Positions 1-7,184 of a stretch of 22,916 bases of DNA are shown here, piece by piece. The stretch comes from an uncultured Oscillibacter sp. (lineage in GTDB: Bacteria > Bacillota > Clostridia > Oscillospirales > Oscillospiraceae). The DNA lies in the NCBI GenBank assembly GCA_910588175.1, contig CAJUQQ010000028.1, forward strand, positions 1 to 22,916, in the 5' to 3' direction. The stretch's first letter is position 1, and each line of letters opens with the position of its first letter. The position numbers were made by a program, and so were the translations under genes. The notes beneath the pieces are model-generated. The model ran no database searches. It was not told where the DNA came from and was given only the letters and a program-made list of their open reading frames with translations.

Positions 1-8
1 CTGCCATC

Positions 9-1535
9 TTACCATATCTCTTCTCTTATTGCTATTTCAGAGAACCGCTCTAGTTTATCTGCCGTTTTTAGTTCTTCTAATTCCATTTCATATTGCTTGA
101 TTGCATTTTGGAATAACCATTTTCTATTTTCACTTTTCCGTGTCTTTAAATTTCTCTTATCGTAAAAAAGAGAAAAATCATGTATTGTACAAGAAAATTT
201 TGTATGTATATGTGCCCAATCATGCAATTCTTTTGGAGGTATTGGTAAATCACTTTGTTTCAAAAACCATTTTGAGATTTCAATATTAAGAGGAGCAACG
301 CTATCAATCAATTCTTCTTCGGTTATCGTATTATTGAGATATTCTCTAAATATTTTAATGCATTGTTCCGCTACTGATATAATATTAGCGGTATATTTCC
401 TTGTAATTTGAATCAACTCATCTTTATCCAAGGTGTTATCTTTTAAGTTCTTTATTAACTCATATGAACCGTGTACATCAATATGAACTCCCTTTGCAAC
501 GATAGTGTTTCTTGATGTACGATACCAATATTCTTTGTCTTGTGTATCATCAACCCATGTAGAATGACAAATAAAATTACAAGCAACCATATCATCCTCA
601 TCATAACCAAAATAGCACCACACGATATTTGCTGCACGCCCTTTATAACGTGCTTCTGCAATTTCATTCTGGTACACCTCATAATAAAGTACTTTATTTT
701 TTATGTTGGTTGCAATTTCTGCAATCTGTTCCATCGAACTTTGAAAACGCAAAATCACTTTAACAGATAACCTTTTTGCACCGGCATGATGTACTGGTTC
801 AACATTATAAATAATGTAGTTATCTGTTTCTTCGTATACTTTTGCGATTTTGTAGGGATTGTATTCTTCAACATCAAAAAATATAGTTCCGCCTATACTT
901 GAGCGAAATACTGGTTGCTGAAAATTGCATTTCCCTTTTCTGTTTGAAACTTCTGCAAAATGGAATATTGCTTCATTTATTGCTTCCAAAGATTTTTTGC
1001 CTTCTCTAATCAAGAAACGCGCAGTTAATGCATCACATACAAAACTTGTATATAAGCTAATTTCATTATCTTCGTTAAAGCCAGAATATTGATCGGCACC
1101 ACAAGAAGCCAAAACCGCAAAAACACGTCCGGCAAAATGTTCAACCGTTTCATCAATATCTATCGCTGGAACATTTTCAAGTGAAAAACCACCAGAATGA
1201 CAACTATCTATAATAGCAATTTTAGTTTTAGCTTGTACTTGCTCTATTGCATTAAGCAAATCTTGTAACTCAATCAAACTATCACTCAATACTAAGCAAT
1301 TTTTTCCACCGTGACCAGAGAAGTAAAAAATAAATGTATCATTTCCTGATATATCTTTAAGTACAGTATATATTGACGCAATAAAATCATTCTTTGTTAC
1401 AATACCCGTTTCACCACACAAGTGTATATTGCTTGGGCTTATATTTAACCCTTTGACAAGAGCCTTTCTCATTGCGAATAAATCATTTCTGCACATAGGC
1501 AAAGAAGAACACTTAACTGTTAAATATTCACACAC
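9..1535 (-). CDS. Caspase-like (metacaspase, peptidase C14 type) protein, N-terminus probably broken
   Basis: The predicted 508-residue product has the two hallmark blocks of the caspase fold: YFSGHGG (catalytic His about residue 75) and IIDSCHSGG (catalytic Cys about residue 112). The caspase-like domain covers roughly residues 1-215. The remaining ~290 residues form a C-terminal part that I do not recognise and in which I see no membrane segment. The only start in frame is GTG at 1535, with AGGAG directly abutting it, which is too close for a good ribosome site. Upstream, the same frame still reads GNDKALLVGV, the usual first beta strand of this family, back to a TAA at 1583-1581. An ATG at 1564-1562 with AAAGGTAGG upstream is out of frame by one base, so the gene is probably frameshifted at codon 2 or initiates unusually. 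The gene is very AT-rich compared with everything to its right, which suggests horizontal transfer. Bacterial caspase-like proteases often act in stress or phage-defence death pathways, but no partner gene is visible here. Confidence 0.78.
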   Translation of the reverse strand: MCEYLTVKCSSLPMCRNDLFAMRKALVKGLNISPSNIHLCGETGIVTKNDFIASIYTVLKDISGNDTFIFYFSGHGGKNCLVLSDSLIELQDLLNAIEQVQAKTKIAIIDSCHSGGFSLENVPAIDIDETVEHFAGRVFAVLASCGADQYSGFNEDNEISLYTSFVCDALTARFLIREGKKSLEAINEAIFHFAEVSNRKGKCNFQQPVFRSSIGGTIFFDVEEYNPYKIAKVYEETDNYIIYNVEPVHHAGAKRLSVKVILRFQSSMEQIAEIATNIKNKVLYYEVYQNEIAEARYKGRAANIVWCYFGYDEDDMVACNFICHSTWVDDTQDKEYWYRTSRNTIVAKGVHIDVHGSYELIKNLKDNTLDKDELIQITRKYTANIISVAEQCIKIFREYLNNTITEEELIDSVAPLNIEISKWFLKQSDLPIPPKELHDWAHIHTKFSCTIHDFSLFYDKRNLKTRKSENRKWLFQNAIKQYEMELEELKTADKLERFSEIAIREEIW

Positions 1536-1683
1536 TCCTACTAATAATGCTTTGTCGTTCCCATATTTACTACCTACCTTTTAGCCCTATTGTTTTACAG
1601 ATTTTTGTTTGTCAGCGTTAATGATAAGTTGTCATTAATACTTCCTTATCTAAGGGCCTACACGCTTTTTCCGGAAGCGCGGC
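1536..1683. other. AT-rich intergenic region with a 7-bp dyad
   Basis: This gap separates the leftward caspase-like gene from the 3' end of the leftward LysR gene. It contains a perfect inverted repeat TTAATGA-N7-TCATTAA at 1618-1638. It also holds a weak leftward promoter-like pair: CTGACA, read on the minus strand near 1617-1612, with no convincing -10. Base composition switches from AT-rich to GC-rich at about 1660-1685. No convincing terminator follows the LysR gene; only short GC stems without a T tract are seen. Confidence 0.4.
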
Positions 1684-2607
1684 TTATTCCGTCCCGTTTC
1701 CGGCAGACCGCGGTTCGCCGCTCCGCTGGCGGCAGATGCCGAGGAGGTGCTGCTTCAGAAGGCGGAGCTCCCGGTCTTCCATCCGCTCCCGCAGGCAGAC
1801 GAAGTGCAGGCTTAAATAGGACTCCGGAACCAGGGGGACGGCCTTGATTCCAAAATAGGCGGCAAAGGACCTGGGACCCAGGGCGATGCCCTTGCCCCGC
1901 TCCACCAGCATCATGAGGGTGTCAATATCGTCCGAGCGGTAGATCTTGGTCAGCGCGATGCCGTGGGCCTCAAAGGCCTGGCGGGTCGCTTTGTCCTCCT
2001 GGGAATTTTCCAAGCCGGTAACAATGGTTTTCCCCTTTAGCTGGGGGAGGGCCGCTGTGTCCAGCCCGGCCAGGGGATCGTCAAGGGCGGTTAAAACGCA
2101 CTGCCGTTCCGCGATCAGCTCACAGGAGAAAAACCGCTTGGAGCTGGCGCGGGCGGCGTCGGGAAAGCGGTCCAGGGCCAAGTCCAGGGACCCGTCCTCC
2201 AGGCGGGAGAGAAAGTCGCCGCTGACCTCGGTGACAAAGGTGACATTGATTTCCGGGTGTCCGTCAAAGAAGCGCATCAGGGGGTCGAAGAGATGGTTGG
2301 TATAGACCCTGGTGCCGATTCCAATGCGCAGGTGCCTCCGGACCTGGCCCTTCTCCCGTTCGATGGCGTCTAGCAGCTGATACCAGGCCTGCTCCACAAC
2401 CTGGGCGTGTTTGTAAAATGACTCTCCCTGGGTGGTCAGGCGGACGCCCTGGGGCTCCCGCCGGAAGAGGGGGGAGCCCAGCTCCTCCTCCAGCTTCTTG
2501 ATTTGCAGGGACAGGGCCGGCTGGGAAATAAACAGGCTGGCGGCGGCTTTGGAGATGTTCCGGTGCCTGGCGACGGCCAGCGCGTACAGCATTTGCTTGA
2601 AATTCAT
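1684..2607 (-). CDS. LysR-family transcriptional regulator
   Basis: The 307-residue product has the full LysR plan. The N-terminal winged helix-turn-helix spans about residues 1-60, with the typical run AAASLFISQPALSLQIKKLE at about 21-40. A linker helix follows, then a periplasmic-binding-protein-like effector domain from about residue 92 to the end. The length is normal for the family. The ATG at 2607 has GGGAGAG about 6-8 bases upstream. The gene diverges from iorA with 138 bases between them. By the common LysR arrangement it most likely controls the ior operon in response to an aromatic acid or 2-oxoacid and also represses itself. The effector is inferred only from context. The last ~15 residues are polar and probably disordered. 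Confidence 0.93.
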   Translation of the reverse strand: MNFKQMLYALAVARHRNISKAAASLFISQPALSLQIKKLEEELGSPLFRREPQGVRLTTQGESFYKHAQVVEQAWYQLLDAIEREKGQVRRHLRIGIGTRVYTNHLFDPLMRFFDGHPEINVTFVTEVSGDFLSRLEDGSLDLALDRFPDAARASSKRFFSCELIAERQCVLTALDDPLAGLDTAALPQLKGKTIVTGLENSQEDKATRQAFEAHGIALTKIYRSDDIDTLMMLVERGKGIALGPRSFAAYFGIKAVPLVPESYLSLHFVCLRERMEDRELRLLKQHLLGICRQRSGEPRSAGNGTE

Positions 2608-2652
2608 AATCGCTCTCCCACTCTATGAGGTATTAGCTGAACTTATGGCTGT

Positions 2653-2681
2653 ATTATACATGAGTATTTTAAAATCTTCAA
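2653..2681 (-). promoter_or_regulatory. Predicted lysR promoter (leftward)
   Basis: Reading the minus strand, TTGAAG (2681-2676) is followed after 17 bases by a perfect TATAAT (2658-2653). The spacing and distance to the LysR start are right. It overlaps the rightward ior promoter. Confidence 0.55.
2656..2667. promoter_or_regulatory. Possible LysR-type binding dyad ATAC-N4-GTAT
   Basis: A short perfect dyad ATAC-ATGA-GTAT lies just upstream of the ior -35 element and overlaps the lysR -10 element. This is where a LysR protein would activate one gene and repress itself. It is short, so chance occurrence is possible. Confidence 0.3.
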
Positions 2682-2696
2682 CTCTTTTTGTATAAT
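2668..2696 (+). promoter_or_regulatory. Predicted iorAB operon promoter (rightward)
   Basis: TTTAAA (2668-2673), 17-base spacer, perfect TATAAT (2691-2696), about 50 bases ahead of the iorA start. The weak -35 would fit a promoter that needs activation by the divergent LysR protein. Confidence 0.55.
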
Positions 2697-2745
2697 CAAT
2701 ACAGAAGACGCGCCGTCTATAGCGCGCAGGAAAGGTGGGAGCGCT

Positions 2746-4500
2746 TTGAAACGACATCTGCTGTCGGGAAACGAGGCCATTGCCCGGGGAGCCTTCGAGG
2801 CCGGGGTAACCGTCTGCTCCGCGTATCCCGGAACCCCAAGCACAGAGATTTTCGAGAGTCTGCCGCAGTATAAGGAAGCCCTTTACTGCGAGTGGGCGCC
2901 CAATGAGAAGGTGGCGGCGGAGGTCGCTTACGGCGCGTCGGCGGCGGGAGTCCGCAGTCTTTGCGCCATGAAGCACGTGGGACTGAACGTGGCGGCGGAC
3001 CCGGTATTTACCGCCGCCTACAACGGCGTGACGGGGGGCTTCGTCGTGGTTTCCGCCGACGACCCCAGCATGCACTCCTCGCAGAATGAGCAGGACAACC
3101 GCTATTACGCCAAAGCCGCCCGAATCGCCCTGGTGGAGCCCTCGGACTCCCAGGAGTGCGTCGATTTTTTGAAGGAGGCCTACAACCTCTCCGAGCGTTT
3201 CGATATGCCGGTTCTTTTCCGCACCACGACCCGGATTTCCCACTCCAAAAGCCTGGTCGCTTTCGGAGAGCGGGAGGAGCGGCCGGTCCGCCCTTACCGG
3301 AAGGACCCGGGCAAGTACATCTGCGCCCCGGCCAACGCCTACCGGAATCACCCGAAGGCGGAGGCGAACCTGGCCGCCCTGGCGGAGTACGGCGAAACCT
3401 GTTCTCTGAACCGGGTGGAGCTGAACGGCGCGAAGGTGGGGGTGATTACCGCCTCCGTGGCCTACCAATACGCAAAAGATGCTTTTCCCGAGGACACCTC
3501 TTTCTTAAAGCTGGGATTGACCTACCCCCTGCCCATGAAGCTCATCCGGGATTTTGCCGCCAAGGTGGAAACCCTGTATATCATTGAGGAACTGGAACCC
3601 TTTCTGGAGGAACAAATCCGGGCAGCCGGAATACCCTGCACCGGCAAGGCGCTCACCGGAAATCTCTATGAGCTGAACCCCCAGCTTCTAGCGGAGCGGA
3701 TCTTCCAAAGCCGGCCGCCCACGGTGGACGTGGGAGTGAAAGCCGTGTCCCGGCCTCCGGCGCTTTGTCCCGGGTGTCCCCATCGCGGCTTTTTCTACAC
3801 CATGTCCAAGGGGAAGGACTATGTGGTCACCGGCGACATCGGCTGCTACACCCTGGGGGCCTCCGCGCCCTTGAACGCCATAGACACCTGCGTCTGCATG
3901 GGTGGCGGTTTCTCCATGGGCATGGGCATGGCCAAGGCGTTTGAGGCCACAGGGCAGAAGAAAAAGGTCTTCGGCGTCATGGGAGACTCCACCTTCTTCC
4001 ACAGCGGTATGACCGGCGCGGCAGAGATTCTCTACAACAAGGGAAGCGTTATCCCCGTGGTGCTGGACAACTCCATTACCGGCATGACCGGGCACCAGGA
4101 TAATCCCGGCAGCGGGTTTACCTTACAGGGGGAGATTGCCGCCGCCATTAAAATTGAGGATGTCCTCCATGCCTTGGGCTATCAAACTGTCCTCATCGCA
4201 GACCCTCAAGACCTGACCGCCATGCAGAAGGCAGTGGACGACGCCCTGGCGTCGGAGGTTCCCGCCGCCATCATCGCCCGCCGTCCCTGCCTCCTGATCA
4301 AGCGCATTCCCCATGATGCCGGACGGTGCGAGGTGGACCGGGAGACCTGCGTTGGCTGTAAAAAGTGCTTAAAAGTAGGCTGCCCTGCCCTCTCCATGGA
4401 AGAAGGCAAGGCGCGTATTGATCCGAACCAATGCGTGGGCTGTACGGTCTGCGCTCAGGTTTGCCCCAAGGGAGCGATTACCGGAAAGGAGACGAAATGA
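2746..4500 (+). CDS. iorA: Indolepyruvate:ferredoxin oxidoreductase, alpha subunit
   Basis: The 584-residue product is full length for IorA. With IorB and coenzyme A it should oxidatively decarboxylate aryl-2-oxoacids (indolepyruvate, phenylpyruvate, 4-hydroxyphenylpyruvate) to aryl-acetyl-CoA, reducing ferredoxin. The N-terminal pyrimidine-binding domain begins with LSGNEAIARGAFEAG and the SAYPGTPSTEI block. The thiamine-diphosphate site is seen at GDIGCYTLG (about residue 362) and at GDSTFFHSGMTG followed by LDNSITGMTG (about 413-446). Two C-terminal 4Fe-4S motifs are present: the atypical CX2CX2CX4CP at 535-547, usual for this family, and CX2CX2CX3CP at 563-574. I chose the TTG start at 2746 because AAAGGTGGGAG lies about 8 bases upstream and the protein begins at the family's usual N-terminus. 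iorB overlaps its stop codon. Confidence 0.95.
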   Translation: MKRHLLSGNEAIARGAFEAGVTVCSAYPGTPSTEIFESLPQYKEALYCEWAPNEKVAAEVAYGASAAGVRSLCAMKHVGLNVAADPVFTAAYNGVTGGFVVVSADDPSMHSSQNEQDNRYYAKAARIALVEPSDSQECVDFLKEAYNLSERFDMPVLFRTTTRISHSKSLVAFGEREERPVRPYRKDPGKYICAPANAYRNHPKAEANLAALAEYGETCSLNRVELNGAKVGVITASVAYQYAKDAFPEDTSFLKLGLTYPLPMKLIRDFAAKVETLYIIEELEPFLEEQIRAAGIPCTGKALTGNLYELNPQLLAERIFQSRPPTVDVGVKAVSRPPALCPGCPHRGFFYTMSKGKDYVVTGDIGCYTLGASAPLNAIDTCVCMGGGFSMGMGMAKAFEATGQKKKVFGVMGDSTFFHSGMTGAAEILYNKGSVIPVVLDNSITGMTGHQDNPGSGFTLQGEIAAAIKIEDVLHALGYQTVLIADPQDLTAMQKAVDDALASEVPAAIIARRPCLLIKRIPHDAGRCEVDRETCVGCKKCLKVGCPALSMEEGKARIDPNQCVGCTVCAQVCPKGAITGKETK

Positions 4501-5075
4501 TGGAGCGAAAGAGCGCTTTATTGGTGGGCGTCGGCGGGCAAGGCGCCATCCTTGCGGCGAAGATTCTAGTCGCCGGTTTGATGGAAGCCGGCTATGACGT
4601 AAAAATGTCCGAAGTTCATGGCATGAGCCAGCGGGGCGGCAGCGTCTCCACCCAGGTCCATTGGGGGGAAAAGGTCTATTCCCCGGTAATCGGTCCTGGG
4701 GCGGCGGATATCTTGGTGGCGTTTGAGAAGATGGAGGCGGTCCGGTACGCGGAATTTCTCAAGCCCGGCGGGGTTGCTGTCATCAACAATTACGAACTTC
4801 CCTCCTCCACGATTGCGGCGGGCCTGTGCGAGTACCCCGCCGGATGCCTGGAGGCCATGGAGACTCACTTCCGCTGCGTGACCTTGGACGCGGCGGCGGA
4901 AGCCCTAAAACTGGGCAGCGCAAAGTGCATGAATGTGGTGTTGTTTGGAGCAATGGCAAAAGCGCTGGACCTGGACCGCATTGACTGGGAGTCCGTCATA
5001 GCCAGGGTTGTGCCAGAAAAATTCCTGGCGCTGAACCTGGCCGCCTACCAGGCGGGCCGGGCGGCGGCGCGGTAA
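4497..5075 (+). CDS. iorB: Indolepyruvate:ferredoxin oxidoreductase, beta subunit
   Basis: The 192-residue product is the small (gamma-type) subunit that completes the IOR enzyme. The N-terminal glycine-rich block VGVGGQGAILAAKIL, then SEVHGMSQRGGSVSTQVHWG and DILVAFEKMEAVRY, are the usual IorB/pyruvate-ferredoxin-oxidoreductase gamma signatures. The ATG at 4497 overlaps the iorA stop by four bases (ATGA), and AAAGGAG sits 5-6 bases upstream. A second ATG follows at once at 4500. Longer reading frames to the left lie inside iorA and would add ferredoxin-coding sequence out of frame. Translational coupling with iorA gives equal subunits. Confidence 0.94.
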   Translation: MMERKSALLVGVGGQGAILAAKILVAGLMEAGYDVKMSEVHGMSQRGGSVSTQVHWGEKVYSPVIGPGAADILVAFEKMEAVRYAEFLKPGGVAVINNYELPSSTIAAGLCEYPAGCLEAMETHFRCVTLDAAAEALKLGSAKCMNVVLFGAMAKALDLDRIDWESVIARVVPEKFLALNLAAYQAGRAAAR

Positions 5076-5085
5076 GGGGGACAAG

Positions 5086-6417
5086 ATGTTACAAGAACAA
5101 TACCGAAAAAAACTGCGCACGCCGGAGGCGGCTGTCCGGGCCGTCAAAAGCGGGGACTGGGTGGACTACACCTCCAACGTCTGCTTCCCGCCCCTTCTGG
5201 ACGCCGCCCTGGCCAAGCGGCGGGACGAGTTGTCCGATGTGAAGATTCGGGGGAATCTGCTCTTCGGACCCATCCAAACTGTGGAGTGCGACCCTTCCAG
5301 GGAGCATTTCCTTTACAACTCCTGGCACTGCTCCGCCTACGAGCGGAAGCTCTGCGACCGGGGGCTGTGCAATTACATTCCCATGATCTTCCGGAACGTG
5401 GTGCCCTACTACCGCCACTTTCTTACGGTAAACGTGGCTATGATGAGCGTTCCGCCTATGGACAAGCATGGATATTTTAACCTCTCCTGCGCTACGGGCA
5501 TTGCACGGGGAATCCTGGAAAAGGCGGATATCGTTATCCTGGAGGTCAATGAGCATCTGCCCCGGATCTTGGGAGGCTTTGACGAGTTTATCCACCTTTC
5601 AGAGGTAGACTATGTTGTGGAGGGGCCCCATGATCCCCTGCCCCAGTTCCCGGCAGCGGAGGCCACGGAGGAAGACCGGAAAATCGCGGAGCAGATCGTC
5701 CCCTTCGTCCGGGATGGCGCCACCCTCCAGCTTGGCATCGGGGCTATGCCCAACGTGGTTGGTACTTTACTGGCCCAATCAGATTTGAAGGACCTTGGGA
5801 TGCACACAGAACTCTGCGGCGACGCCTATTTCCAGCTATTCAAAGCCGGGAAGCTGACCAACGCCCGGAAGACCATTCACCGAAACAAGGGCATGACCGG
5901 CATTGTCTTCGGGTCCCAGGATCTCTATGACTGGGTGGACCAGAACCCTGCCGTGACCGTTGCTCCGCTGGAGTATGTGAACGCCCCGGAAACCATTGCC
6001 CAGCTGGACGATATGATTTCCATCAACAGCTGCATCGCCGTGGACCTCTACGGCCAGACCTGTGCGGAAAGCGCGGGGCTGCGCCATATCAGCGGCACCG
6101 GAGGCCAATTGGACTACCTCACCGGCGCGGCTATGTCCCGGGGAGGAAAGGCCTTTATCTGCATGACCTCCTCCTTCGCGGACAAGGACGGCGTCCGCCG
6201 CTCCCGGATTCTGCCCCACTTCGGCGGGGACATCGTCACCGACCCCCGGAGTCAGGCGTATTTCATCGTCACGGAATACGGTGCGGTGAATCTGGTAGGC
6301 CGGTCCACCTGGGAGCGGGCGGAGCTGCTGATTTCCATCGCCCACCCCGATTTCCGGGAGGAGCTCATTGCCGCCGCCCGGGAGCAGAAGATCTGGCGGG
6401 AATCGAATAAGCGCTAG
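5086..6417 (+). CDS. Acetyl-CoA hydrolase/transferase-family CoA transferase
   Basis: The 443-residue product matches the 4-hydroxybutyrate/butyryl-CoA:acetate CoA-transferase type. Visible marks are GIGAMPNVV (about 218-225), HTELC with the probable catalytic Glu242 that forms the glutamyl-CoA thioester, and SGTGGQLDY (about 336-344). The gene starts at ATG 5086, ten bases after iorB, with AAGGGGG nearby, and is clearly in the same operon. Its position after iorAB suggests that it moves CoA from an aryl-acetyl-CoA (phenylacetyl-, 4-hydroxyphenylacetyl- or indoleacetyl-CoA) to acetate, giving the free aromatic acid and acetyl-CoA for ATP formation. The family is certain from the motifs; the substrate is inference. 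Annotation as a plain butyryl-CoA transferase would be possible but does not fit the context as well. Confidence 0.92.
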   Translation: MLQEQYRKKLRTPEAAVRAVKSGDWVDYTSNVCFPPLLDAALAKRRDELSDVKIRGNLLFGPIQTVECDPSREHFLYNSWHCSAYERKLCDRGLCNYIPMIFRNVVPYYRHFLTVNVAMMSVPPMDKHGYFNLSCATGIARGILEKADIVILEVNEHLPRILGGFDEFIHLSEVDYVVEGPHDPLPQFPAAEATEEDRKIAEQIVPFVRDGATLQLGIGAMPNVVGTLLAQSDLKDLGMHTELCGDAYFQLFKAGKLTNARKTIHRNKGMTGIVFGSQDLYDWVDQNPAVTVAPLEYVNAPETIAQLDDMISINSCIAVDLYGQTCAESAGLRHISGTGGQLDYLTGAAMSRGGKAFICMTSSFADKDGVRRSRILPHFGGDIVTDPRSQAYFIVTEYGAVNLVGRSTWERAELLISIAHPDFREELIAAAREQKIWRESNKR

Positions 6418-6509
6418 GCGGATATGAACGGAACTGCGGCGGGCACGTTGAGGGCATGACCCTGGAGGAGGCCAAGCGGGTCATGGCGGCCCCCAACTGG
6501 GTCTGGTAA
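6411..6509 (+). pseudogene. Possible relic of a 3' coding end
   Basis: Directly after the CoA-transferase stop, an open frame ends in TLEEAKRVMAAPNWVW-stop (last ATG at 6456, stop 6507-6509). It has no ribosome site and is too short to be a usual gene, but the composition is protein-like. It may be the leftover tail of a deleted gene or a chance frame. I do not recognise it. Confidence 0.15.
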
Positions 6510-6551
6510 GGCCGGAAACCGGGAGTGCCCGGCGCAAAGATCGCATCATGG

Positions 6552-6577
6552 GGAGGCGGACGCATAGGTCCGCCTCC
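6552..6577. repeat. GGCGGAC...GTCCGCC hairpin, possible terminator or dispersed palindrome
   Basis: A perfect 10-bp stem (GGAGGCGGAC / GTCCGCCTCC) encloses a 6-base loop GCATAG. There is no T tract, so it is not a classical intrinsic terminator, though it may stabilise the 3' end of the ior operon mRNA. A closely similar hairpin lies at 14749-14779 in the opposite orientation. Confidence 0.6.
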
Positions 6578-6634
6578 GCTGTCCCTTCTCCGTATGAAAC
6601 CCGCTCCGGGACGTTCTCAGGGAGATCTCCTCTC

Positions 6635-6663
6635 TTGCTTTTTCGCCCTCCGTATGCTACAAT
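6635..6663 (+). promoter_or_regulatory. Predicted promoter of deaminase/sensor-kinase operon
   Basis: TTGCTT (6635-6640), 17-base spacer and TACAAT (6658-6663), with TGC immediately before the -10 box (extended -10 form). It lies about 33 bases upstream of the deaminase ATG. Confidence 0.6.
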
Positions 6664-6695
6664 GAGACGAATTTCACCACAAGGAGGACTGCGTT

Positions 6696-7184
6696 ATGAA
6701 GCACATCGAATACCTTCGCAAGGCCAATGAGGTGGCCCGGCGTTCCTGTGCCGGCGGCAATACGCCCTTCGGCGCGATTCTGGTGGACGAGGACGGACAA
6801 GTCCTGATGGAGCAGGGCAACGCCGAGCACGAGCTCCACGACGCCACCGCCCACGCTGAGCGTGTCCTGGCCTCCCGGGCCAGCGCCGCCTTTGACAAAA
6901 AGCGCCTCTGGGGTTGCACCCTCTACACCACCTGCGAGCCCTGCCCCATGTGTACCGGCGCGATTTACTGGGCCAACATCGGCAAAATCGCCTTCGGCAT
7001 CTCCGAGACCAAGCTGCTGGAGCTCACCGGCGCGGACGACAAAAACCCCACCTTCAACATGGGCGCGGACAAGGTCATCGCCGCCGGACAGAAGAAGATC
7101 GAGGTGCTGGGGCCCTTCCAGGAGATCGAAGAGGAGATTGTGGAGGTCCACAAGGGCTTCTGGGACCCGGATAACCACGATTGA
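6696..7184 (+). CDS. Nucleoside/nucleobase deaminase (CDA/guanine-deaminase fold)
   Basis: The 162-residue cytosolic zinc hydrolase shows the cytidine-deaminase-fold motifs: TAHAER (zinc ligand His53, proton-shuttling Glu55) and CEPCPMC (zinc ligands Cys83 and Cys86). NTPFGAILV near residue 22 is the usual substrate-pocket strand. AIYWANIGK and the C-terminal HKGFW segment resemble purine (guanine or nucleoside) deaminases rather than TadA; TadA would be of similar size. The ATG at 6696 has an excellent AAGGAGG about 7 bases upstream. The stop overlaps the start of the sensor kinase gene, so the enzyme and the kinase are co-translated. With the downstream BMP-type nucleoside importer, a role in purine salvage or catabolism is likely. 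The exact substrate cannot be read from the sequence. Confidence 0.9.
   Translation: MKHIEYLRKANEVARRSCAGGNTPFGAILVDEDGQVLMEQGNAEHELHDATAHAERVLASRASAAFDKKRLWGCTLYTTCEPCPMCTGAIYWANIGKIAFGISETKLLELTGADDKNPTFNMGADKVIAAGQKKIEVLGPFQEIEEEIVEVHKGFWDPDNHD

Noticed and set aside
2623..3468. Minus-strand frame of 281 codons opposite the start of iorA
   Set aside because: It overlaps the lysR/ior promoter region and a strongly conserved coding sequence, and has shadow composition.
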